Program-made: the position numbers and the translations under genes
Origin: Prevotella heparinolytica
GTDB lineage: Bacteria; Bacteroidota; Bacteroidia; Bacteroidales; Bacteroidaceae
Direction of reading: 5' to 3'
DNA length: 64,000 nucleotides
Assembly (NCBI RefSeq): GCF_004342845.1
Contig: NZ_SLXB01000003.1
Coordinates: 124,001-188,000 of the forward strand
Shown here: piece after piece, positions 57,770-64,000 of the stretch
Numbering within the stretch: the stretch's first letter is position 1
How the letters are laid out: each line of letters opens with the position of its first letter
The notes under the pieces: model-generated
What the model was told of the DNA's origin: nothing
Seen by the model: the letters and a program-made list of their open reading frames with translations, nothing else
Databases searched by the model: none

Positions 57770-57866
57770 TTCATTCCAAAAACAATCTACAAGCGTCAAA
57801 CGCGGTTGCACCTCTTTTTGACACTGCAAAAATACAAAAGAAAATAGAGATTGGCAGATTTCTGCT

Positions 57867-57874
57867 TATCTTTG
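57867..57874 (+). promoter_or_regulatory. Probable -7 element ahead of the macro-like gene
   Basis: TATCTTTG matches the Bacteroides -7 consensus TAnnTTTG, 29 bp upstream of the ATG. No clear -33 TTTG is visible at the right distance. Confidence 0.4.
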
Positions 57875-57903
57875 TGCCGGTCAATCCAAAAAACGAAAGC
57901 AAT

Positions 57904-58290
57904 ATGGAAGCAAGAACAACATCCGACCGAATCACCGAATTAAAACCCGGAGAAATCTTTGTCTTCGGCAGTAACCTTGCCGGAGAGCACGGCGGAGGTG
58001 CCGCACTGCTTGCATGGTGCAAATGGGGCGCCGTTTGGGGACAAGGCAGCGGGTTGCAGGGACAGACTTACGGCATCCCTACCATGCACGGCGGCCCGGA
58101 AGACATCAAACCCTATGTGGACGAATTCATCAAGTTTGCCGAAATGCATCCCGAAAAGACTTTCCTCGTCACGGAAATAGGCTGCGGCATTGCCGGATTC
58201 ACACCGGCCGAGATTGCCCCACTGTTTAAAGAGGCCACAGAGATTACCAACATCTGCCTGCCCCGACGGTTTTGGGAGGTTCTGCTATAA
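57904..58290 (+). CDS. Macro-domain-like hypothetical protein
   Basis: 128-residue protein carrying FVFGSNLAGEHGGGAALLA near residues 18-36, LQGQTYGIPT near 60 and FLVTEIGCGIAGFTPAEIAPLF near 93-114. These Gly-rich loops resemble a family found also in phage and Acinetobacter genomes that has a macro-domain-like fold, which in other families binds ADP-ribose. An ADP-ribose or nucleotide ligand is therefore an inference from fold. It stands 18 bp upstream of aroA and is probably co-transcribed with it. Confidence 0.8.
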   Translation: MEARTTSDRITELKPGEIFVFGSNLAGEHGGGAALLAWCKWGAVWGQGSGLQGQTYGIPTMHGGPEDIKPYVDEFIKFAEMHPEKTFLVTEIGCGIAGFTPAEIAPLFKEATEITNICLPRRFWEVLL

Positions 58291-58308
58291 ACTCAACTAA
58301 ATACAACC

Positions 58309-59556
58309 ATGCGATATATCGTTTCCGCCCCCGCCGCATTGGATGCCGACATACAACTGCCGGCATCCAAAAGTATCAGTAACCGGGCACTCATTCTGCA
58401 CGCTCTTGCCCATGGCAACATCACACCCTGCAATCTGAGCGATTGCGACGATACGCAAGTAATGGTACGTGCTTTGGAAGATGCCCCCGAACACATCGAC
58501 ATACTTGCTGCCGGAACTGCCATGCGCTTTCTCACCGCTTATCTCAGCGTGACGCCGGGAAGCCGCATCATCACAGGCACACCGCGCATGCAGCAACGCC
58601 CCATCCGCCTATTGGTGGATGCCTTACGCCAACTCGGCGCACAAATAGAATATGTCGGCAACGACGGCTTTCCGCCACTGCGTATCACGGGAACGGAGTT
58701 GAAAGGCGAAGAACTCTCTCTTGCCGGTAATGTCAGTTCCCAATACATCTCCGCCCTGCTGATGATAGGCGCCGTACTTCCCAAAGGATTACGCCTGCAT
58801 TTGACAGGCGACATCATCTCCCGCCCCTACATCAACCTGACGTTGCAACTGATGCGCGACTTCGGTGCACAGGCCGATTGGACGAGCGAAAGCAGCATCA
58901 CCGTTCATCCCGGCGACTATCGTGACGTGCCGTTCACTGTGGAAAGCGATTGGAGTGCCGCTTCCTATTGGTATCAGATAATGGCCCTCTCTCCAAGCAC
59001 AAAGAATGGAGGAGCAACGAATCCCGAAGTGGAACTGCCGGGACTTCTTCCACACAGCTATCAGGGAGACAGTCGCGGTGCAGAGCTCTTTGCCCGCCTC
59101 GGCGTCCGAACGGAATATACAGAACGAGGGGTAAGGCTGACCAAGACCGAACCTTCAGTAGCCCGTCTCGAAGAAAACCTGATAGACATCCCGGATTTGG
59201 CACAGACTTTCGTCGTCACCTGCTGCCTGATGAACATACCTTTCCGCTTCACCGGACTGCAAAGTCTTAAAATCAAGGAGACAGACCGCATCAATGCGCT
59301 TATCGTCGAACTGCGCAAGCTGGGTTATGCGGTGCATTCTGAGCAAGACAGCATCTTGTCGTGGAACGGTGAACGCTGTCCGGCCGAAGAAAATCCTGTC
59401 ATAGCCACCTATGAAGACCACCGGATGGCAATGGCATTTGCTCCCGCCTGCCTCACTATGCCCCGGATAGAGATTGACGAGCCGCAAGTGGTATCCAAGT
59501 CATATCCGGCTTACTGGAATGATTTGCAAAAAGCCGGATTCAAGATTACGCAATAA
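58309..59556 (+). CDS. aroA: 3-phosphoshikimate 1-carboxyvinyltransferase (EPSP synthase)
   Basis: 415-residue AroA, transferring enolpyruvate from PEP to shikimate 3-phosphate. The N-terminal PEP-site motif LPASKSISNRALIL is near residue 20, GTAMRFLTAYLSV near 70 and RPIRLLVDALRQLGA near 97. A second-domain set includes DWSAASYWYQIM and the C-terminal KETDRINALIVELRKLG (near 323). The loop GTAMRF replaces the common GNAGT pattern near the glyphosate site, so this is a class II-like variant by eye. It converges on fmt across 417 bp filled with two arrays. Confidence 0.95.
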   Translation: MRYIVSAPAALDADIQLPASKSISNRALILHALAHGNITPCNLSDCDDTQVMVRALEDAPEHIDILAAGTAMRFLTAYLSVTPGSRIITGTPRMQQRPIRLLVDALRQLGAQIEYVGNDGFPPLRITGTELKGEELSLAGNVSSQYISALLMIGAVLPKGLRLHLTGDIISRPYINLTLQLMRDFGAQADWTSESSITVHPGDYRDVPFTVESDWSAASYWYQIMALSPSTKNGGATNPEVELPGLLPHSYQGDSRGAELFARLGVRTEYTERGVRLTKTEPSVARLEENLIDIPDLAQTFVVTCCLMNIPFRFTGLQSLKIKETDRINALIVELRKLGYAVHSEQDSILSWNGERCPAEENPVIATYEDHRMAMAFAPACLTMPRIEIDEPQVVSKSYPAYWNDLQKAGFKITQ

Positions 59557-59673
59557 AAAAGAAGCAATAACAGTTGTTCAAGAAGAGGATTTGAGGAGAA
59601 AACATCACGGATACAAGATGAGGAAATAAGAAGAAACACTTCTTTCCGGCCCATTGATAATCAGCATCTTACA

Positions 59674-59783
59674 CTTGTACAAGTAACGCCTCTCACTTAT
59701 ACAACCGTAAGCTCTCGCTTGTACAACCGTAGCCTCTCGCTTGTACAACCGCAAGCCTCCGCTTGTAGGAGTGTAAAACGGGG
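59674..59783. repeat. 22-bp-period array (5 units)
   Basis: cttgtacaag at 59674, cttatacaaccgt at 59696, cttgtacaaccgt at 59718, cttgtacaaccgc at 59740 and cttgtagg at 59762, all 22 bp apart. The core holds the palindrome ttgtacaa; the rest of the unit is taRcctctcg-like. Confidence 0.9.
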
Positions 59784-59841
59784 GTAGACCCGGCATGCCG
59801 ACGAGCGCTTCATTCTACCCTCACATCCGGTCTTTTCTTAT

Positions 59842-59973
59842 GTGCGGGCTTATCATCCTTAAAGTGTGGGCTTACCTCCCTTAAAGTGCAAGCTTATGCC
59901 TGCTGAAGTGTGGGCTTGCGACTGCTAAGGTGTGGGCTTGCAAATGCTAAAGTGTGGGCTTACAAATATGCAT
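59842..59973. repeat. 22-bp-period array (6 units)
   Basis: gtgcggg at 59842, gtgtggg at 59864, gtgcaag at 59886, gtgtggg at 59908, gtgtggg at 59930 and gtgtggg at 59952, 22 bp apart. The core aagtgYGGGcTTac is the same as in the array after pfkA, 51 kb away. The last unit ends one base before the fmt stop codon. Confidence 0.9.
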
Positions 59974-60945
59974 CTATTGCATCCTGCACCCTTCCGTCAG
60001 CCGAAAGCCGCGCAACAGTTCATCAGTGCCCAAACGTTTCTTGCCCGGAAGCTGAAGAGAGCGAATGCCGATAAAGCCGTCTGTGGCGGCAACGCGGATA
60101 TAAGTCTTGCCATCCGTCAGCAATGTGCCGGGAGAGAGCGTATGGCGGGTTTCAATCTTTTCCGTTTCAAATACCTTTACTGCAACTGCCTCCCCATCGG
60201 GCCGGTGCAACTCCGTCCATGCCGCCGGATAGGGAGAAAGGCCGCGCACGAAATCATAGATACGTTTCACAGGCCGGTTCCAGTCAATCCGGCAAGTCTC
60301 TTTGAAAATCTTCGGTGCCGGACGCAGTTCACCGACAACCGCCATCTCCTCCTGCGGAATAGTTCTCACCGTGCCGTCAAGAATGGCATCCACCGTTTCT
60401 GTCACCAAACGTCCTCCCAGCAGCATCAGCTTATCATGGATAATGCCCACATCATCCGTATCGGCAATGGGTACGCGCACTTGCTGTATGACCTCGCCCG
60501 TATCTATTTCGTGTTTCAAGAAGAAAGTGGTGATGCCCGTCTCCGTATCTCCATTGATGACCGCCCAATTGATGGGAGCCGCACCCCGATACTGCGGCAG
60601 CAAGGAAGCATGCAGGTTGAAAGTTCCGAGCCGGGGCATGTTCCACACCACTTCGGGCAACATGCGGAAAGCCACAACGATTTGCAAATCGGCTTTCCAA
60701 CTGCGCAACGCCTCTACAAAGCCCTCATCCTTCAACTTCTCCGGCTGAAGAAGCGGAAGCCCATGTTCCAGCGCATACTGCTTCACAGGCGAATATTGAA
60801 TCTTATGTCCGCGCCCGGCCGGCTTGTCCGGCATCGTAACGACACCCACTACATTGTAGCCGCCTTCCACCAGACAGCGAAGAGCCTCCACTGCAAAATC
60901 GGGAGTACCCATATAAACTATTCGTAAGTCTTCTTTCTTCATCAT
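59974..60945 (-). CDS. fmt: Methionyl-tRNA formyltransferase
   Basis: 323-residue Fmt that formylates initiator Met-tRNA using 10-formyl-THF. The N-terminal domain has IVYMGTPDFAVEALRCL near residue 8 and the catalytic NLHASLLPQYRGAAPINWA near residue 107, with GDTETGIT after it. The C-terminal OB-fold is recognisable. The frame opens with a TTG at 60954 but the ATG at 60945 gives a normal start. The 3' end abuts the 22-bp array. Confidence 0.95.
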   Translation of the reverse strand: MMKKEDLRIVYMGTPDFAVEALRCLVEGGYNVVGVVTMPDKPAGRGHKIQYSPVKQYALEHGLPLLQPEKLKDEGFVEALRSWKADLQIVVAFRMLPEVVWNMPRLGTFNLHASLLPQYRGAAPINWAVINGDTETGITTFFLKHEIDTGEVIQQVRVPIADTDDVGIIHDKLMLLGGRLVTETVDAILDGTVRTIPQEEMAVVGELRPAPKIFKETCRIDWNRPVKRIYDFVRGLSPYPAAWTELHRPDGEAVAVKVFETEKIETRHTLSPGTLLTDGKTYIRVAATDGFIGIRSLQLPGKKRLGTDELLRGFRLTEGCRMQ

Positions 60946-60967
60946 TTCATTCAAAGCCTATAAGTCT

Positions 60968-61924
60968 TTAATCTTCCGAGAAATGCACCAACACCTCACG
61001 ATACGAATTGAATATCTTCGACTTGGACACAAAGCCCAGATATTTGCCGCCCGCATCCACTACCGGCAAGTTCCATGCCCCGGTATCATCGAACGTACGC
61101 ATCACCTGCTCCATGCTGTCCGTATCATAGAGGCGGGCAGGCGTGGAGGTCATGAACCTGCCTACCGTAAAACGATGGTAAAGCTCCTGACGGAACATGA
61201 TGTTGCGAATGGCATCCAGCGAAACAATGCCCAACAACACGCCTTCTTTATCGACCACCGGAAAGATATTGCGGTGAGAAGCAGAAATGGCCTTCACCAT
61301 CTCACCCAAGTCCATATCGGGACGTACGGGTACAAAATCCTTCTCCACCACATTCTCCATCTTCATCAGCGTGAGTACCGCTTTGTCCTTGTGGTGTGTC
61401 AGCAACTCGCCTTTTTTGGCCAAGCGCATAGAGTACAGGCTGTGAGGCTCGAACATGATAATAGTGAGGTAGGAGCTGACCGAAACAATCAGTAAAGGCA
61501 GAAAGAGGTCATAACCTCCCGTAAGCTCGGCAATCAGGAAGACGCCCGTCAGTGGAGCATGCATCACACCACTCATCACCCCCGCCATGCCCATCAAGGC
61601 AAAATTCTTTTCGGGCAGAAAAGCGGTTATCTCAAACTCATTGCTGAAATGCGAAAATACAAAACCGGCGATACATCCCAAATAGAGCGAAGGTGCGAAG
61701 ATACCGCCGCAGCCACCGCCACCGTTCGTTGCACTCGAAGCGAATACCTTGAACAGTATAATCAGCATCAGATAGAGCAACAACAAGCTTCCGCTGCCAT
61801 AGAAAAAGGAGTTGTTCATCACCGTATCCCACTGGGCATTGTCGGTACCGTTCAGCAGCAACTCTATCGTGTCGTAACCTTCGCCATAGAGGGGCGGAAA
61901 AAGGAATATGAGCACACTCAGCAT
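60968..61924 (-). CDS. ClC chloride channel, C-terminal fragment with CBS domains
   Basis: 318-residue C-terminal part of a ClC family chloride channel or transporter, in a different frame from the N-terminal part. It begins MLSVLIFLFPPLYGEGYD, which is the expected continuation of the N-terminal fragment, has the membrane segment NGGGGCGGIFAPSLYLG, and ends with two CBS domains (about residues 205-310) that sense nucleotides in relatives. Read with the upstream frame, the two make one gene of about 597 codons. See the homopolymer entry. Confidence 0.85.
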   Translation of the reverse strand: MLSVLIFLFPPLYGEGYDTIELLLNGTDNAQWDTVMNNSFFYGSGSLLLLYLMLIILFKVFASSATNGGGGCGGIFAPSLYLGCIAGFVFSHFSNEFEITAFLPEKNFALMGMAGVMSGVMHAPLTGVFLIAELTGGYDLFLPLLIVSVSSYLTIIMFEPHSLYSMRLAKKGELLTHHKDKAVLTLMKMENVVEKDFVPVRPDMDLGEMVKAISASHRNIFPVVDKEGVLLGIVSLDAIRNIMFRQELYHRFTVGRFMTSTPARLYDTDSMEQVMRTFDDTGAWNLPVVDAGGKYLGFVSKSKIFNSYREVLVHFSED

Positions 61925-62759
61925 CGCCCCCCCCCACTGCCAGTTTACTGTAGGGCGTCTTCAACTTGCCGAATATTCCTTCTACGGAACTCATGGCACG
62001 GGTGAAATAAAGCGACACCAATCCGCAGAAAATGCCCAACATGATGACGTACGGAATACGTTCCAGCTCGAAAGGCTGGTCCAGATGGAATTTAAACATA
62101 GCGTCCGTGCCCGTCATGATATAAGAAACAGTGGCCGCCGTCACTGCGGAAATCAGCAACGGAAGCAAAGAAGACATCGTCAGGTCTATCATCAAAACCT
62201 CCAACGTAAACACCAATCCGGCAATAGGCGCCTTGAAAATGCCGGCAACGGCACCGGCAGCGCCACAACCCACCAAAAGCATCAGCGTGCGATGCTCCAT
62301 CTTGAACATGCTGCCCAGATTTGAACCGATGGCCGACCCCGTCAGCACAATCGGCGCCTCCGCTCCTACCGAACCGCCGAAACCGATGGTTATGGAACTG
62401 GCAATGATGGACGACCACGTATTATGCGGTTTGATGCGCCCCTGCCGACGCGAAATGGCATACAGAATCTTAGTGACCCCGTGGCTGATATCATCCTTCA
62501 CGACACGACGCACAAACAAACCTGCAAGGAAAATGCCCACCACCGGATAAACCAGATAAAGATAATTGGCCTCCGTTACGTTGAAGTTGTCTGTCAGGAA
62601 ATCCTGTATCCAGTGTATCAGCATCTTCAGTATCAATGCGGCAAGTGCCGTACAGATACCGACCAGAAAACTCAGTATCAGGATAAACTGTTTCTCTTTT
62701 ATCTTCTTTTCGCGCCATATAATGAAACGCTGCAACAGACTTCTCTTTTCTCCCGCCAT
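61638..62759 (-). CDS. ClC chloride channel, N-terminal fragment (frameshifted)
   Basis: N-terminal part of the ClC channel. It holds the selectivity-filter motif GGSVGAEAPIVLTGSAIGS (near residue 130) and GCGAAGAVAGIFKAPIAG (near 167). The correct frame continues to about residue 275 (KLAVGG); the remaining 98 codons, after the G9 tract at 61927-61935, are an unrelated frame. As it stands the product would be truncated and probably inactive. The ATG at 62759 was preferred to a GTG one codon upstream. Confidence 0.85.
   Translation of the reverse strand: MAGEKRSLLQRFIIWREKKIKEKQFILILSFLVGICTALAALILKMLIHWIQDFLTDNFNVTEANYLYLVYPVVGIFLAGLFVRRVVKDDISHGVTKILYAISRRQGRIKPHNTWSSIIASSITIGFGGSVGAEAPIVLTGSAIGSNLGSMFKMEHRTLMLLVGCGAAGAVAGIFKAPIAGLVFTLEVLMIDLTMSSLLPLLISAVTAATVSYIMTGTDAMFKFHLDQPFELERIPYVIMLGIFCGLVSLYFTRAMSSVEGIFGKLKTPYSKLAVGGGDAECAHIPFSAPLWRRLRHDRVAAERYRQCPVGYGDEQLLFLWQRKLVVALSDADYTVQGIRFECNERWRWLRRYLRTFALFGMYRRFCIFAFQQ
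61927..61935 (-). other. G9 homopolymer at the ClC frameshift
   Basis: Nine C residues on the plus strand (nine G on the coding strand) at the exact point where the ClC frames part. Eight G would restore one continuous open frame reading KLAVGGAMLSVLIF. Homopolymers of this length are prone to slippage in vivo and to miscounting in sequencing. Confidence 0.85.
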
Positions 62760-62771
62760 CACGCCCCTTTT

Positions 62772-63347
62772 TTATTCGCGAATAATTTTAATGACTCCGC
62801 CTTTCTCCAGCTTGATGATACCGGAAGGTTTCGGACGCCCTGTCTCTTCCCTGCGGCATTCCACGATATAATCGACTGCCGATTTTATCTCTTCACTGAT
62901 TTCGCTGAAATTGCCCGGCGAGGGCTGACCGCTGATATTGGCAGAGGTAGATACAATCGCCTTACGGAATTGTTGACAAAGTCTCTTCGAAAACTCCTCG
63001 TTTGTCACCCGTATGCCTACACTGCCATCTTCCGCCAACAGATTCGGAGCTAAATTACGCGCTCCCGAATAGATAACGGTCAAAGGTTTGTCGGCCATTT
63101 CAATCAAGTCCCAAGCAATCTCCGGCACATCCTGCACATAAAAGTCCACCTTCACCGAAGAATCGACCAATACCAGCATCGCCTTGCTGTCAGAGCGTTG
63201 CTTGATTTCATATACACGGCGCACCGCTTCCTCATTGGTAGCGTCGCACCCTATCCCCCAAATAGTATCGGTGGGATACAAAATCACCCCGCCTTCGTTC
63301 ATCACCCGGCAGGCTTTTTTTATGTCTTCTATCATTTCTTGATGCAT
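62772..63347 (-). CDS. Sua5/YciO/YrdC-type L-threonylcarbamoyladenylate synthase
   Basis: 191-residue YrdC/Sua5 domain protein that makes threonylcarbamoyl-AMP for tRNA t6A modification. It has the N-terminal GGVILYPTDTIWGIGCDATNEEAV near residues 19-42, the K..R motif EIKQRSDSKAML, SVGIRVTN and STSANISGQPSPG near residues 141-153. The ATG at 63347 was chosen; an ATG four codons downstream is possible. It lies 12 bp before the ClC start on the same strand. Confidence 0.92.
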   Translation of the reverse strand: MHQEMIEDIKKACRVMNEGGVILYPTDTIWGIGCDATNEEAVRRVYEIKQRSDSKAMLVLVDSSVKVDFYVQDVPEIAWDLIEMADKPLTVIYSGARNLAPNLLAEDGSVGIRVTNEEFSKRLCQQFRKAIVSTSANISGQPSPGNFSEISEEIKSAVDYIVECRREETGRPKPSGIIKLEKGGVIKIIRE

Positions 63348-63366
63348 AAACTCGCAGATTGACACG

Positions 63367-63400
63367 CAAAAGTAGTATTTTTGCTGTGATAATAAACAAA
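63367..63400 (-). promoter_or_regulatory. Promoter of the Sua5/YrdC gene, overlapping that of the thioesterase
   Basis: Minus strand: TTTG (63397-63400), 22-bp spacer, TACTTTTG (63367-63374). On the plus strand TATTTTTG (63376-63383) fits the -7 of the divergent thioesterase gene, so the two promoters lie back-to-back within about 20 bp. Confidence 0.5.
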
Positions 63401-63415
63401 GTTTAAGAGAAAACA

Positions 63416-63856
63416 ATGGAAGAAATAGAATTTAACCACACCCTGCCCATACAACTACGCTTCAATGATGTCGATAAGTTTGGACACGTAAACAACACTG
63501 TTTATTTCTCTTTCTACGACTTAGGAAAGACTGAATATTTTGCCTCCGTATGCCCGGAGGTGGATTGGGAGAAAGACGGAATTGTCGTTGTGCACATCGA
63601 AGCAAACTTCCTTTCACAGATATATGGTTCCGACCACATTGCCGTGCAGACCGCAGTAACGGAAATCGGAACCAAAAGCTTTCATCTTGTACAAAGGGTC
63701 ATCGATACGAATACGACAGAAGTGAAATGTACATGCACTTCCGTCATGGTGGCTTTTGACATCACCGAGCACACTTCCAAACCATTGACGGACGAATGGA
63801 TTGAAGCAATATGTAAATTTGAGGGCAAGGATTTGAGAAAGAAGAAATTGGGATAA
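63416..63856 (+). CDS. Acyl-CoA thioesterase (4HBT hotdog family)
   Basis: 146-residue hotdog-fold thioesterase of the 4HBT/YbgC type. The active-site segment LRFNDVDKFGHVNNTVYFSFYDLGK is at about residues 13-37 with the catalytic Asp in DVDKFGHVNN. Such enzymes hydrolyse short-chain acyl-CoA; the substrate is not defined. It is divergent from the YrdC gene. Confidence 0.9.
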   Translation: MEEIEFNHTLPIQLRFNDVDKFGHVNNTVYFSFYDLGKTEYFASVCPEVDWEKDGIVVVHIEANFLSQIYGSDHIAVQTAVTEIGTKSFHLVQRVIDTNTTEVKCTCTSVMVAFDITEHTSKPLTDEWIEAICKFEGKDLRKKKLG

Positions 63857-63871
63857 TAAAAAAACTCTTTT

Positions 63872-63879
63872 TATATTTG
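63872..63879 (+). promoter_or_regulatory. -7 element ahead of the XylR-type gene
   Basis: TATATTTG, matching the Bacteroides -7 consensus, with ATTG 21 bp upstream (63847-63850) as a weak -33. The ATG is 33 bp downstream. Confidence 0.4.
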
Positions 63880-63912
63880 TGTGAATAACTGAAACAGCTC
63901 CTATTGGCCACC

Positions 63913-64000
63913 ATGATTCGATTGATATTACTGTCAGACTTTACGGAATCTTTCTCATACAATTTGCTGAAAGGTGTATTGGCCTACTCAAAAAGCCACG
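63913..64000 (+). CDS. XylR-type transcriptional regulator (partial, runs off right edge)
   Basis: First 29 codons (MIRLILLSDFTESFSYNLLK...) of a protein matching the N-terminus of XylR-like Bacteroidetes regulators, which combine a LacI/GalR-type sugar-binding domain with a C-terminal AraC DNA-binding domain. Only the N-terminal periplasmic-binding-like start is inside the window, so the effector and targets cannot be read. Confidence 0.65.
   Translation, partial: MIRLILLSDFTESFSYNLLKGVLAYSKSH

Larger units (their letters stand above)
59557..59973. other. Intergenic region between aroA and fmt
   Basis: 417 bp between convergent genes, almost fully occupied by two different 22-bp-period arrays (59674-59783 and 59842-59973) separated by about 58 bp. 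The second runs up to the fmt stop codon. No gene or clear terminator is seen. Confidence 0.8.

Overview
The window is chromosomal DNA of a Bacteroidales bacterium, most likely a Bacteroides species. The evidence is the gene content (methylmalonyl-CoA mutase MutA/MutB, a TonB-ExbB-ExbD set with two ExbD copies, a ROK glucokinase, a tricorn-like S41 protease) and repeated matches to the Bacteroides promoter, TTTG (-33) about 19-21 bases ahead of TAnnTTTG (-7). There is no prophage, conjugative element, intact insertion sequence, CRISPR array or rRNA operon.

Layout. 1-5.7 kb (minus strand): two ExbD proteins, a membrane protein, ExbB, tRNA-Ser, TatD nuclease, an unknown protein, polyprenyl synthase and TonB. 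6-8.7 kb (plus): cmk, ispH, pfkA. 9.1-13.9 kb (minus): the three genes of the oxidative TCA branch, acn-icd-gltA. 14.6-18.5 kb: a UPF1-like helicase and a YidE/AspT-type transporter. 18.8-25.4 kb: mutA-mutB and topB. 25.5-29.1 kb (minus): anmK, an M20 dipeptidase, aroC. 29.8-31.9 kb: a UPF0597 cysteine desulfidase-type protein and a SlyD-like FKBP. 32.2-38.4 kb: the ilvD-B-N-thioesterase-ilvC operon, preceded by a 24-codon Ile/Leu/Val-rich leader peptide and an attenuator hairpin. 39-46.1 kb: ROK glucokinase and a MacAB-TolC-type export operon. 46.3-49.5 kb (minus): a PatB/MalY enzyme, an Arg/Ser/Asn-rich exported protein and a CvfB-like S1 protein. 50.5-50.9 kb: tRNA-Phe, tRNA-Pro(CGG) and, on the other strand, tRNA-Pro(GGG). 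51.1-59.6 kb: a helical unknown, a DjlA-like J protein, the tricorn protease-pabB-pabC operon, a DUF2721-type protein, a macro-like protein and aroA. 60-64 kb: fmt, a ClC channel broken at a G9 tract, a Sua5/YrdC protein, a thioesterase and the start of a XylR-type regulator.

The most unusual signal lies between genes. At least ten intergenic stretches hold short arrays of degenerate tandem units, and the period is 22 bp every time although the unit sequence differs between loci (7 units at 8.9 kb, 6 at 14.3, about 6 at 16.7, 4 at 29.5, 3 at 38.5, 5 at 38.8, 6 at 49.7, 3 or more at 50.2, 5 at 59.7, 6 at 59.9 kb). Three arrays share the core aagtgYGGGcTTa and all lie between convergent genes. 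Two array-bearing blocks of about 320 bp and 265 bp occur twice: once either side of the helicase gene, and once, reverse-complemented and without the helicase, between cvfB and the tRNAs. The constant period of about two helical turns across unrelated unit sequences suggests a common mechanism or function that I cannot assign to a known element class.

Other notable points are an isocitrate dehydrogenase with non-canonical cofactor residues, an acyl-ACP thioesterase inside the ilv operon, a promoter-terminator pair that may encode a small RNA, and a 32-bp perfect inverted repeat resembling fused IS ends.
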